From an uncultured Bacteroidia bacterium (lineage in GTDB: Bacteria; Bacteroidota; Bacteroidia; Bacteroidales; UBA932), in contig CADBFO010000001.1 of NCBI GenBank assembly GCA_902794005.1, positions 58,422 through 122,421 of the forward strand: DNA of 64,000 bases, written 5' to 3'. The notes beneath the pieces were generated by a model. That model had not been told where the DNA came from, ran no database searches, and saw only the letters and a program-made list of their open reading frames with translations. This document shows, in pieces, positions 42,989 to 51,674 of the stretch; the stretch's first letter is position 1, and every line of letters begins with the position of its first letter. Both the position numbers and the translations under genes were made by a program.

Positions 42989-45261
42989 TGAAAAAGACGC
43001 TTCTGCTTACCGCCGTCCTCGCCTTCGCCGCCTGCTCGGGCGGGGACTGGCACGACGCCACCCTCCCCGCCGGGGAACGGGCCGCCCTCCTGCTGAAGGA
43101 GATGACCCTGGAAGAAAAAATCGGCCAGATGTGCCAGTATGTGGGTCCCTGCTACGTTCCGCCGGACCAGGGGTCGCCCTACAAGAACATTGATGCCTCC
43201 GATGAAAACCTGGGCAATCCGGAGCTGGCCCAGCGGATCCGGGATGGCAAGGTGGGCGCCTTTCTGCATGTACTCACCGGTGAAGAAGCACACCAGCTGC
43301 AAGTGCTGGCTTCCGAATCCCGCCTGGGCATTCCCCTGCTGATGGGCATCGACGCCATCCACGGAAACGGCCTCAGGGCCGGCTGCACCGTGTATCCCGG
43401 CAATATCGGCCTGGCCTCTACCTTCCGGCCGGAGCTGATGGAAAAAATCGGGGCCGAAACGGCCGACGAGATGCGCCGGACCGGCATGCACTGGACCTTT
43501 GCCCCCAACCTGGACGTGGCCCGCGACGCCCGCTGGGGCCGGATGGGCGAATGCTTCGGGGAAGACCCCTATCTGGTGTCCGAAATGGGGAAATACTCCA
43601 TCTGGGGCCTTCAGGGCCGCGACGGCGATTTCGCAGAGGGGAAAGTGCTGGCCTGCGCCAAACACCTGATCGGCGGCGGGGAACCTGCCGGCGGACTCAA
43701 CGCCGCCCCCATGGACATGAGCGAGCGCAAAATGCGCGAACTCTACCTTCCGCCTTTCCAGGCTGCCGTGGAGGCCGGTGTCGCCACGGTGATGGCCGCG
43801 CACAATGAACTCAATGGCGTACCGTGTCATGCAAACAGCTGGCTGGTAGAAGATATCCTCCGCAAAGAACTGGGATTCAACGGCTTTGTCGTGAGCGACT
43901 GGATGGACATCGAACGCCTGCACAGCATGCACCACCTGGTTCCGGACCAGAACGAGGCGTTCCTGCTGTCCGTAGAATCCGGCATCGACATGCACATGCA
44001 AGGCGACCACTATTTCGAGTCTGTCCTGGAAGGTGTCCGCAGCGGGCGCATTCCCATGAAACGGATTGACGAAGCCGCCGGGAAAATCCTGGAAGCCAAA
44101 TTCGCCCTGGGCCTTTTCGAGGACCCGATTCCTCCCCTGCCCGCGCAAAGGGGCTTCCCCGCCGATGCGGAACACCGCCGCACCTCGCTGGAGGCGGCCC
44201 GGGAGAGCATTGTTCTGCTGAAAAATGACGGGATCCTGCCCCTTGGCTCCTACAGCCGCATTTTCCTCTGCGGCCCCAATGCCGACAGCCAGACCCAACT
44301 GGGCGACTGGGTGGTTCCCCAGGAAGACGATGACGTAATCACCGTGTTCGAGGGCTTACGGGAAGCCTTCCCCCAGGCCCGCATCGACACGCTGTTTTTC
44401 GGCGGACGCGTCACCGGAGTGGATGAGGCCGGTCTTGCCCAAGCGACATCCCTTGCTCGGGCGGCACAGCTGAACATCCTGGTCCTGGGTGACAATTCCC
44501 AGCGCTATTCATCCTTTGGACGCACCTGCGGCGAAAACTGCGACCGCGACAACATCGACCTTCCGGGGCGTCAGCAGGAACTGCTGGAAGCCGTGGCCGC
44601 ATCCGGCCGTCCCACGGTGCTGCTGCTGATGAGCGGCCGTGCCCTGGGCGTGGAATGGGCCGCTGAAAGCCCTTCCGTAAACGCCATTGTAAACACCTGG
44701 GAGCCCGGTCAGATGGGCGGTCAGGCCATCGCCGAAATTCTTACGGGGGCTGTCAACCCTTCCGGCAAGCTTCCTGTCACCATCCCCCGTAACGCCGGAC
44801 AGATCCAGTGCGTTTACAATCACAAGCATTCCCAGTACTCCCGCCACTTCGCCCTGGCCGAGCAGGGGCCGCTGTATCCCTTCGGACACGGGCTCAGCTA
44901 TACCCGCTTCGAATATGGGGAGCCCACGCTGTCCAAAACCGTCATCGGTCCCGGAGAGAGCGTACAGCTTCGCGTAACGCTCACCAACGCCGGTCCCCGC
45001 GACGGGGCCGAAGCCGTTCAACTGTACATCCGGGACGAATACGGTTCGGTAACCCGTCCCGTCAAGGAACTCAAAGCCGTCCAGAAGCCTTTCCTGAAGG
45101 CCGGCGAAAGCACAACGCTGGAATTTGAGATTACCCCGGCCATGCTCGCCTGCTGGGGGGCCGGTGAAAAATGGGAAGTGGAGCCCGGCGACTTCACAGT
45201 CATGCTGGGCTCCTCTTCCGATGACAAAGATTTGAACTGCGTTTCCCTGACCGTTCAATAA
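42988..45261 (+). CDS. Glycoside hydrolase family 3 (beta-glucosidase/beta-xylosidase type) lipoprotein
   Basis: A retaining exo-beta-glycosidase of 757 residues. The lipobox is AFAAC (Cys16), so the enzyme is membrane-anchored. The (beta/alpha)8 domain contains GIDAIHGN (120-127), FAPNLDVARDARWGRMGECFGEDP and CAKHLIGGG with K225/H226. The nucleophile is D304 in GFVVSDWMDI. The second domain has IVLLKNDGILPL and LMSGRALGVEWAAE. The C-terminal fibronectin-III-like domain begins at YPFGHGLSYTRFEYG. The start overlaps the GH31 stop by one base (TGATG), so translation is probably coupled. The 3' end overlaps the convergent GH106 gene by seven bases. Confidence 0.94.
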   Translation: MKKTLLLTAVLAFAACSGGDWHDATLPAGERAALLLKEMTLEEKIGQMCQYVGPCYVPPDQGSPYKNIDASDENLGNPELAQRIRDGKVGAFLHVLTGEEAHQLQVLASESRLGIPLLMGIDAIHGNGLRAGCTVYPGNIGLASTFRPELMEKIGAETADEMRRTGMHWTFAPNLDVARDARWGRMGECFGEDPYLVSEMGKYSIWGLQGRDGDFAEGKVLACAKHLIGGGEPAGGLNAAPMDMSERKMRELYLPPFQAAVEAGVATVMAAHNELNGVPCHANSWLVEDILRKELGFNGFVVSDWMDIERLHSMHHLVPDQNEAFLLSVESGIDMHMQGDHYFESVLEGVRSGRIPMKRIDEAAGKILEAKFALGLFEDPIPPLPAQRGFPADAEHRRTSLEAARESIVLLKNDGILPLGSYSRIFLCGPNADSQTQLGDWVVPQEDDDVITVFEGLREAFPQARIDTLFFGGRVTGVDEAGLAQATSLARAAQLNILVLGDNSQRYSSFGRTCGENCDRDNIDLPGRQQELLEAVAASGRPTVLLLMSGRALGVEWAAESPSVNAIVNTWEPGQMGGQAIAEILTGAVNPSGKLPVTIPRNAGQIQCVYNHKHSQYSRHFALAEQGPLYPFGHGLSYTRFEYGEPTLSKTVIGPGESVQLRVTLTNAGPRDGAEAVQLYIRDEYGSVTRPVKELKAVQKPFLKAGESTTLEFEITPAMLACWGAGEKWEVEPGDFTVMLGSSSDDKDLNCVSLTVQ

Positions 45262-48080
45262 AGGACCACAGGCCCTATCAGACCGGCAGGCATGAGCGGC
45301 GTTTTGCGGCGCAGGATATAGCGCTGAACAATCCGGTTCTCCGGAAGTGTCTGCAAGTAGTTGCTCATCAGGGTGGTCACCTTCACCTCAATGGTGTTGG
45401 GTCCCGGTTTCAAAAGCCCGTCAACCTCCAGTACGGCATTTCCGTACCAGTGAAGGCCGGCGGGTTTTCCATTGATGGAAACCTCGGCGATATACCCCAC
45501 CTTCCCCAGATTCAGGTAACGGGGCAGCGGTCCGGCGGAAGGAAGTTCCACCTCGGCGGTATAGGTAGCCGTACCCATAAAGTTCTGATAGTCCGGGAGG
45601 TCCTTCAGATCTGCCAGCGTGTCCAGCACGGCCGGCGGGACATCCGGCACCTCGGGATTGGCGAAACGCACCTTCCAGGCCTTGACTTCCAGGCCGTCGG
45701 CCGATACCGGAACCGGCTTCCATTCAGGCGCCTTTCCGCCCATTTTGTCAAACATGAAGACAAAACTCTCGGAAGGGCCGAACTCGAAGTGCAGTTTTCC
45801 GTCGGCAGGGATTTTCAAGCTGTAGCGCTTGCCGGTGGCAGGGTCGTACAGCCAGGCCTTGCGGCCACGCGTGACGGCGGAGGGGAACGTGATGTCGGTG
45901 CTCTTCCCTTCCAGCCGGCTGGCGTTCACAAAGAGGAAGAAGTTGCTGCCGTCGTCCATCACATAGCGGTTCTGGAGAAGGAAACGGTCCGGGTGGGAAA
46001 GGGTCAGCGTATGCGGAAGCGAATACTGGCGCATGATTCCGGCATACCATTCCAGAAAACGGTTGTCTTCGGGCTTGGGCAGCAGGATAAAGCGCCCCGT
46101 TTGCTCCAGTTCCTTCACGATTTCGGCCACCCGGGCATCCCGGACATCGGCATCGGCCATTCCCACGGATTTTTCCGGATAGGTCTCAATGCAGAAGACG
46201 CGGCCGCCGCCCAGGACAAACTCCCGGATTTTCTCCATGGCCGCGACAGTAGTTCCGCGCACTTCCACGGTGAACAGCACGCTGTACGCCTTGGGACCGT
46301 AACAGAGTTTTCCTTTCTTGACCGTAGCGCCCTCCAGGATGCGTTCCGACACATAATCGGCCCCGCCGCCATTCTTGTGGATGGCTTCCCACACCAGGGA
46401 GGTATAGGGTACATTCAACTTCACCGGGAAAGGTTCCGTCTGTACGCCCATGGTGGACCAGAGATCGGCGTTGGCCGGCAGGATGGCGATGTCGGTGTAC
46501 ATGTCGGCATTGCGTACCAGTGCGCCCAGGCGGGCACGGTAGTCGTTCAGCAGCCTGAAATAGGGCCACCAGGTGTTTTTCTCGTTGTAGTAACTGCCAT
46601 AGCGCACCCAGCCCGGGAAGGGGGCTTCCTTGGGCGAATAGTTGAATCCGTGCCACACCGAATGGGTGATGCCGGAAATGCAGCTCATGTCGGAGCCCAC
46701 CTTCAGGTATTCCAGCGAAGTGGAGAACACATTGTAGGTGTTGGTCATCTCCTCGCAGCTCACCAGGCGCTTTCCCTGCAGATGGGCGGCCGACGAGACA
46801 TACTTGTCAATCATGGTGTAGGCCCTTCCGCGGCGGTAGTCTTCGTCGCCCATCTCCTCGCCCACCACATGCCGAAGCCAGTTGGTGGTCCAGGACTCCC
46901 CTTCCGGGATATCGACGGTGAGGGAGCTTTCCAGCGGGAAGAATCCGCAGCCATAGGCCTGGGCGCGGGCTTTCACCCCGTGCTCATTGCACCACTGCCG
47001 ATAAACCCTGAAGAAGCGTTCCTCCAGGAGTTCGGCCTTGGTGAGCTCGAAGTCGTAGCGGGCGCGGTTCACCTGCTCCTGGAATTTCTCGCCCTTGGCG
47101 CAGCCGTAGTTGAAGTCCTCCACCTCGCCCAGACGGCGCAGCTTGAACATCGTGAACGGCAGCCAGGGCAGGATGTCATAGCCGCGCCGGCGACGGAACT
47201 CCTGGGCCATATCGGACGTCCAGTTGGCCCCTTCCAGTTCCATGCTGTCCACAAAGAAGGCTCTCAGGTGCTGCGACAGGGGGCCGAAACGGGCCTCCAG
47301 CTTGTCGGACATCCGGTCCAGGTACTTCCGTACCGCCGCGGCATTCATGTGGTCCAGAATGGGCCCGGCGGCACCGGGAGCCCCGTTGATGACGCTGGCG
47401 AAAGAATCGTATTTCACCATGTAATAGACCTGCCACTTGCCCTCCGGGACCTCCATCCGGATGAGTCCGTCCTTCACCCGGTCGGTAATGTCCCGGGCCT
47501 CGGAAAGGTCATTGATGGGATCGGGAACCAGCAGCACCCTCAACAACTGGGGCGTGCGGCTCGGATGGGGGGTGCTGGCCTTGGGGTCCAGTTCCTTGAA
47601 AACATGGAACAGGGACTGGTCGTACAGGCTGCCCGCCTTGGCCGTGGAGTCGCAATACGTAAGGATGACGGAAGCCCGTTCCTCCCGCGGGAGCGATTCG
47701 GCGCCGAAGGGCCAGCCGGAGCCGACGATGAGGTCGCAGGTCATGCCCAGCTTCTTGGCCTCGTCGAATGCCACCTCCAGCATATCAATCCACTCGTCGC
47801 TGAGCCAGGTGAGCGACGGAATGCCCAGATCGTCCTCGTTCTCCTTTCCGGGGAACGCCACGGGGTTGATCTCCACGCCGGCAATCCCCGCTTCCTTCAG
47901 GAGATTCAGTTCGCGGCGGATTTCGTCGGCGGTCACTTTGTCTCCGTTCCACCACCAGCGCACATAGGGCCGATAGGCGTCGTCCGGATTCCGGAAGGCC
48001 TCCAGGACTTTTTTGGAATTCGCGCCAAGCAGCGGAAGGCAGGCCGCGACAGCAGCCAGGGTCAGCAGGATTCTTTTCAT
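45255..48080 (-). CDS. GH106-type alpha-L-rhamnosidase-like glycoside hydrolase
   Basis: A 941-residue secreted protein with a signal peptide (about 1-20, ending in LLGA). The N-terminal sequence YRPYVRWWWNGDKVTADEIRRELNLLKEAGIAGVEINPV is the hallmark of GH106 and related families, followed by DLIVGSGWPFG. SMELEGANWTSDMAQEFRRRRGYDILPWLPF and CEEMTNT lie in the barrel, where catalytic acids would be. A C-terminal beta-sandwich from about 795 (TATYTAEVELP, LNLGKVGYIAEVSINGKPAGLHW) binds carbohydrate. Characterised GH106 enzymes remove rhamnose from pectic glycans. The gene is last in the eight-gene minus-strand operon and overlaps the upstream gene by four bases. Confidence 0.87.
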   Translation of the reverse strand: MKRILLTLAAVAACLPLLGANSKKVLEAFRNPDDAYRPYVRWWWNGDKVTADEIRRELNLLKEAGIAGVEINPVAFPGKENEDDLGIPSLTWLSDEWIDMLEVAFDEAKKLGMTCDLIVGSGWPFGAESLPREERASVILTYCDSTAKAGSLYDQSLFHVFKELDPKASTPHPSRTPQLLRVLLVPDPINDLSEARDITDRVKDGLIRMEVPEGKWQVYYMVKYDSFASVINGAPGAAGPILDHMNAAAVRKYLDRMSDKLEARFGPLSQHLRAFFVDSMELEGANWTSDMAQEFRRRRGYDILPWLPFTMFKLRRLGEVEDFNYGCAKGEKFQEQVNRARYDFELTKAELLEERFFRVYRQWCNEHGVKARAQAYGCGFFPLESSLTVDIPEGESWTTNWLRHVVGEEMGDEDYRRGRAYTMIDKYVSSAAHLQGKRLVSCEEMTNTYNVFSTSLEYLKVGSDMSCISGITHSVWHGFNYSPKEAPFPGWVRYGSYYNEKNTWWPYFRLLNDYRARLGALVRNADMYTDIAILPANADLWSTMGVQTEPFPVKLNVPYTSLVWEAIHKNGGGADYVSERILEGATVKKGKLCYGPKAYSVLFTVEVRGTTVAAMEKIREFVLGGGRVFCIETYPEKSVGMADADVRDARVAEIVKELEQTGRFILLPKPEDNRFLEWYAGIMRQYSLPHTLTLSHPDRFLLQNRYVMDDGSNFFLFVNASRLEGKSTDITFPSAVTRGRKAWLYDPATGKRYSLKIPADGKLHFEFGPSESFVFMFDKMGGKAPEWKPVPVSADGLEVKAWKVRFANPEVPDVPPAVLDTLADLKDLPDYQNFMGTATYTAEVELPSAGPLPRYLNLGKVGYIAEVSINGKPAGLHWYGNAVLEVDGLLKPGPNTIEVKVTTLMSNYLQTLPENRIVQRYILRRKTPLMPAGLIGPVVLY

Positions 48081-49591
48081 TTCTTGTCGGAGTATATGAT
48101 GGCGTAGGCCACAATCAACTCTACATCAGGCACTTTGTTGGTCCAGTTGAAGGACACTTTGTGCTCTCCGAGGGGAAGGTCCCAGATCTCGCAGATCTCC
48201 GTACTCCTTCCGTTTCCGGAGGTGGGGAGAGAGACCGTCTTGTACAGGGCGCCGTCCAGCATGACTTCCACATTGGCCGCGTAATCCTTCACGTCGTAAC
48301 CCTGCGGCAGGACAAAGCGATAGGTAAAGACCGCGCCCTTGCCTTCAAAGGTGAACGCTCCGATCTGCTCGAATGTCTTGTTGAAACCTTTCTTGGCAAC
48401 CGGCCAATGGCCTTCGAAGCTCTGCTCCAGGCGCACGGGCTGCGGGGTCTGGGTCTTGATGGTGACGGCCTCTTCTCCTACGGAACCGCCGTTGCGTTCG
48501 ATTACCTTCAGCGCCTGGTCGAAGCTCATCTGGCAGGCACGGTTCAGCGAGATGTCGGTGTACTTGAAATTGACATCCTCCACTTCGTAAATGGGCTCCT
48601 TCCATTTTTCCGGAATCTTGTCAAATCCCAGGACGGTGCCGAGGATGCCTCCGGCCGAGGCCGGATTGCAGTCCGAATCATGTCCGCAGCGGGTGGAGAT
48701 GTCTATGGTACGGTAGAAATCACCGTTCCCGTACAAAAGGCCGATGACAATATAGGCGCTGTTGATCACCGCATCGATGTTGAAAGAGGAATTGTACTCG
48801 CTGGGGCAGCCCACATCGAAGCCGTAGTGTTCATTGGCCAGCGCCCAGGTCAGGTGCCAGTCGTCCGGGTATTGTTTCCACCAACGGATGACGTCACTGA
48901 TGCACTTGTAATACCGGCTCTCCTGGGGAATGGTCTTGAGGGCTTCGTTCACAATAAAGGGGATGTCGTCGCTGACAAAGGCCAGGGCATACATCGCCGC
49001 CACATAAACGCCGCCGTACCAGCCGTCGCCATAATTCATGATATGGCCGATATCGTCGGTGTAATAGGTTGCGGCGTTCACCATGCCCGGAGCCATGATG
49101 CCGGCATAATCGGCCTCGATCTGGAAGTCGATGTCATCGGCGTGGGCATTGTTGCGCCAATGGCCGGATGCAGGAGGCATCAGACCCGCCCGGATGTTGT
49201 AGCGGGCCTGAAGGTTGGCGTGCCACAGGGGGTAGCCGGCATCGGCAAAAGCCCTTGCAAAGGATTCCACCGGCGCATCAAGCCCCTCCTTTTCAAATAC
49301 TTCCACAAAGGTAAGGTCCATATAGACATCGTCATACAGACCGGGACTGTTGTCATACCACCATTTCACGATGTGCTCATGCCAGTCGATGGGCATGCCG
49401 TCGGGAATGAAATTGGCGAATTTGAACTCGGTAGGGCCGCCATAAGTACAGCCGATCACCTGACCGGCCCAGGCACCGCGGATTTTATCCTTCAGAACAT
49501 CCTTCTCGAGGGTAACCTGCTGCGGAACGGTGTTCCGGGCACAAGCTGCCAAAAGCAGCGCAGACAAAATTAATGAGTATCGGTAAAGCAT
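48077..49591 (-). CDS. ADP-ribosylglycohydrolase-fold lipoprotein
   Basis: A 504-residue lipoprotein (LLAAC, Cys17) whose first 370 residues match the ADP-ribosylglycohydrolase (DraG/ARH) fold. Key segments are KDKIRGAWAGQVIGCTYGG, DDVYMDLTFVEVFEKEG and the C-terminal metal-site motif CGHDSDCNPASAGGILGTVLGF. A beta-sandwich-like tail of about 110 residues follows (GAVFTYRFVLPQGYDVKDYAANVEVMLDGALYKTVSL). True ARH enzymes are cytoplasmic and remove ADP-ribose from proteins. A secreted version inside a glycosidase operon more likely cleaves a glycosidic bond in the target glycan, which is inference. Its start overlaps the preceding short GH28-like gene by 22 bases. Confidence 0.85.
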   Translation of the reverse strand: MLYRYSLILSALLLAACARNTVPQQVTLEKDVLKDKIRGAWAGQVIGCTYGGPTEFKFANFIPDGMPIDWHEHIVKWWYDNSPGLYDDVYMDLTFVEVFEKEGLDAPVESFARAFADAGYPLWHANLQARYNIRAGLMPPASGHWRNNAHADDIDFQIEADYAGIMAPGMVNAATYYTDDIGHIMNYGDGWYGGVYVAAMYALAFVSDDIPFIVNEALKTIPQESRYYKCISDVIRWWKQYPDDWHLTWALANEHYGFDVGCPSEYNSSFNIDAVINSAYIVIGLLYGNGDFYRTIDISTRCGHDSDCNPASAGGILGTVLGFDKIPEKWKEPIYEVEDVNFKYTDISLNRACQMSFDQALKVIERNGGSVGEEAVTIKTQTPQPVRLEQSFEGHWPVAKKGFNKTFEQIGAFTFEGKGAVFTYRFVLPQGYDVKDYAANVEVMLDGALYKTVSLPTSGNGRSTEICEIWDLPLGEHKVSFNWTNKVPDVELIVAYAIIYSDKK

Positions 49592-50151
49592 CCTTTTACG
49601 TTGATTTCAGTGTTAATAGCCTCATAGAATTTTCCAGGGGTCGCCGGATTGCGGTACAGCACGTCCTCCAGGACAATCCCCTTGCAGTTTTCGAAATAAA
49701 AGAGAGTGGGAACAGCTGTTTTTTCGCAGATATACCCCTTTGCCTTCTGGTCTTCATAGCTCTTGAGCACAAGGGGGGCGCGACCGTCCACGACCCCGTT
49801 TCCCCGGGTGGCATAGACCCTTACGTTCTCCACGCCGAAGGCATTGAAAATGGCTTTCTGGCCCTTGTAGTCATGGATATTGTCCGAGCCGATAATATCG
49901 GCCGCGGCATCCAGGCGAATGTTCACGCCGCTTTTCAGATACACGGCGCCGGTGACATAGCGGCCCACGCAGAAGGTGAGGGTTCCGCCCCCCTTCTCGG
50001 CAATGAAGTCGATGGCTTTCTGGATGCTGGTGGTATTGTCGATGATACCGTTGCTCTTGATTCCGAAATAAGAGGCCTGGTATTCCTTGTCCTGGGCAAC
50101 GGCCGCCAGGGAAACCAGCGCAGCAAGGACGGTTATAATGATCTTTTTCAT
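49570..50151 (-). CDS. Short GH28/pectate-lyase-like protein (N-terminal part only)
   Basis: A 193-residue secreted protein with a signal peptide ending in AVAQ. It resembles only the start of a GH28 beta-helix: YFGIKSNGIIDNTTSIQKAIDFIAEKGGGTLTF, VTGAVYLKSGVNIRLDAAADIIGS and a few more rungs. The catalytic region seen in the neighbouring GH28 (NNDGID and DD segments) is absent. The downstream DNA immediately encodes the next gene in another frame, so no lost C-terminus is lying there. It is either a natural short binding or accessory protein, or a truncated copy that has kept a clean frame. It sits nine bases after the full-length GH28 gene. Confidence 0.78.
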   Translation of the reverse strand: MKKIIITVLAALVSLAAVAQDKEYQASYFGIKSNGIIDNTTSIQKAIDFIAEKGGGTLTFCVGRYVTGAVYLKSGVNIRLDAAADIIGSDNIHDYKGQKAIFNAFGVENVRVYATRGNGVVDGRAPLVLKSYEDQKAKGYICEKTAVPTLFYFENCKGIVLEDVLYRNPATPGKFYEAINTEINVKGCFTDTH

Positions 50152-50160
50152 TTGAACTCC

Positions 50161-51657
50161 TTATTTTTTGTTCTTGAACTTCTTCACGTTGTTGGTAATA
50201 ATCTGCTTCTTGCCCTTGGGCGCATCGTTCTGCAGGATTTGGACGCCCTGCAGGGTGAGACCGTTGACGTCGTCAGCGACGATGCCGGGACGGTAATCCG
50301 CATCCTTGACGCTGATTTTCACGTTCTTCATCACCAGGTTTTCGGCATGGCGGATATAGAAGCCCCAGGCAGGGAGTTCCTTCCAGTTGGAAAACTCGGG
50401 ATAGCTCTGCTCCAGTTCGGGAATGGCCTCCAGTTCGGCCTTGGAAGTTCCGCGGAACGCGTAGGCAGGGTCGGCCTTTCCGGGATAGACGATTTCGATA
50501 TTCTCCAGGGTAAGGTTCTGAATGGGAATCCCGGGGATTCCCTGAATACCGCTGGGACAGACGTTGCGGGGCAGGTCCTCTACCGGGCCTTCGTACATAT
50601 ATCCGGCATCCGGCTTGTCGATGGGAACTTCGGCATACACGTTTTTGATGACGATGTTCTTCATGTAAGGATTGTCGCCGGCACGGCGGGAGCCGGTACG
50701 GATGAAGATGGGATTGCCGGTATTGATGCTCTGCACGCCGTCAATCAGGATGTCCTCAATCTGGGCACCGTCAACCGTGGCGATGGTGATGGCCGAGCGG
50801 TAGGTGTCATAGATGTAGATGTTGCGGAACGTGAAGTTCTTGAATTTGCCGAGGGTGTAAGTACCGAATTTGATACCGTTGGCGCTGGAGCGTCCGCGGC
50901 AATTTTCCACCAGGACGTTCTCGGAGACGCCGTTCTTGCTGTGGCTCTTGAAGCAATAGACGTCGTCGGCCGCATCGATGTCGCAGTTGCGGATGATTAC
51001 GTCCGAGCAGTCCACGATGTCGATACCGTCATTGTTCCAATAAGACTTGGCGTCCACTTTCACGCCGTCCACCAGGATATTGCGGCACTGGTCGTACTGC
51101 TGGTTCCAGCTGGCCGGGTCGCGGAGGGTAATGTCCTTGATGGTAATGCCCTCGCACTTGTAAAAATGAAGATTCTCGGGACGCTTGCTCTCCTGGAGCC
51201 GGTCCAGTTTGAGGGGATCGTCAATCAGCCCCATGTGCACGTAGTCCACGCCTTTGGTGGCGACCAGGAATCCGCGGCAGTTGATTTCGCCTTTTCCGGT
51301 AATGCCGATATTCTTCTGCTTCACCGAGAAGATCAGCGAGGTCCAGTTGGCCTCCTTGTCCCTGACGTAATCCCAGGGATTGAGGGAGCCCAGGATACGG
51401 GCATCCGCCTCAAGGTGCAGGGTGACGTCGGATTTGATGTAAATGGAACCGGTGACGAAATCTCCGCCCTTGAAAACAAGCCGGCCTCCGCCGTTGGAGG
51501 AAATGTAGTCGATGGCGGCCTGGATAATGGCGGTATTGAGGGTCTCTCCATCAGCCTTTGCACCGAAGTCGGTGACCAGATAATCCTTCGCAAAAGCCGG
51601 CAAGGAGAAGGCTCCGGCCATGACCAGGGTTAACGCAAGTTTAATTACTTTCTTCAT
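50161..51657 (-). CDS. Glycoside hydrolase family 28 (polygalacturonase type)
   Basis: A 498-residue secreted right-handed beta-helix (signal peptide ends in AFA, about 23). It starts with VTDFGAKADGETLNTAIIQAAIDYISSNGGGRLVF. The catalytic cluster includes D210 in YWNNDGIDIVDCSDVIIRNC and D231/D232 in IDAADDVYCFKS. RGRSSANGIKFGT takes the place of the classic GHGxSIGS His motif, as in other rhamnogalacturonan- or exo-type members. The enzyme hydrolyses alpha-linked galacturonate in pectic polymers by an inverting mechanism. It ends in a basic tail (KKQIITNNVKKFKNKK). It is co-transcribed with the GH127-like gene upstream (17-base gap). Confidence 0.92.
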   Translation of the reverse strand: MKKVIKLALTLVMAGAFSLPAFAKDYLVTDFGAKADGETLNTAIIQAAIDYISSNGGGRLVFKGGDFVTGSIYIKSDVTLHLEADARILGSLNPWDYVRDKEANWTSLIFSVKQKNIGITGKGEINCRGFLVATKGVDYVHMGLIDDPLKLDRLQESKRPENLHFYKCEGITIKDITLRDPASWNQQYDQCRNILVDGVKVDAKSYWNNDGIDIVDCSDVIIRNCDIDAADDVYCFKSHSKNGVSENVLVENCRGRSSANGIKFGTYTLGKFKNFTFRNIYIYDTYRSAITIATVDGAQIEDILIDGVQSINTGNPIFIRTGSRRAGDNPYMKNIVIKNVYAEVPIDKPDAGYMYEGPVEDLPRNVCPSGIQGIPGIPIQNLTLENIEIVYPGKADPAYAFRGTSKAELEAIPELEQSYPEFSNWKELPAWGFYIRHAENLVMKNVKISVKDADYRPGIVADDVNGLTLQGVQILQNDAPKGKKQIITNNVKKFKNKK

Positions 51658-51674
51658 TTTTAGGTATTTAATAA

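Noticed and set aside
45450-48107. An 885-codon plus-strand frame opposite GH106
   Set aside because: No domain or signal peptide; the opposite strand carries a clear GH106 signature and signal peptide.
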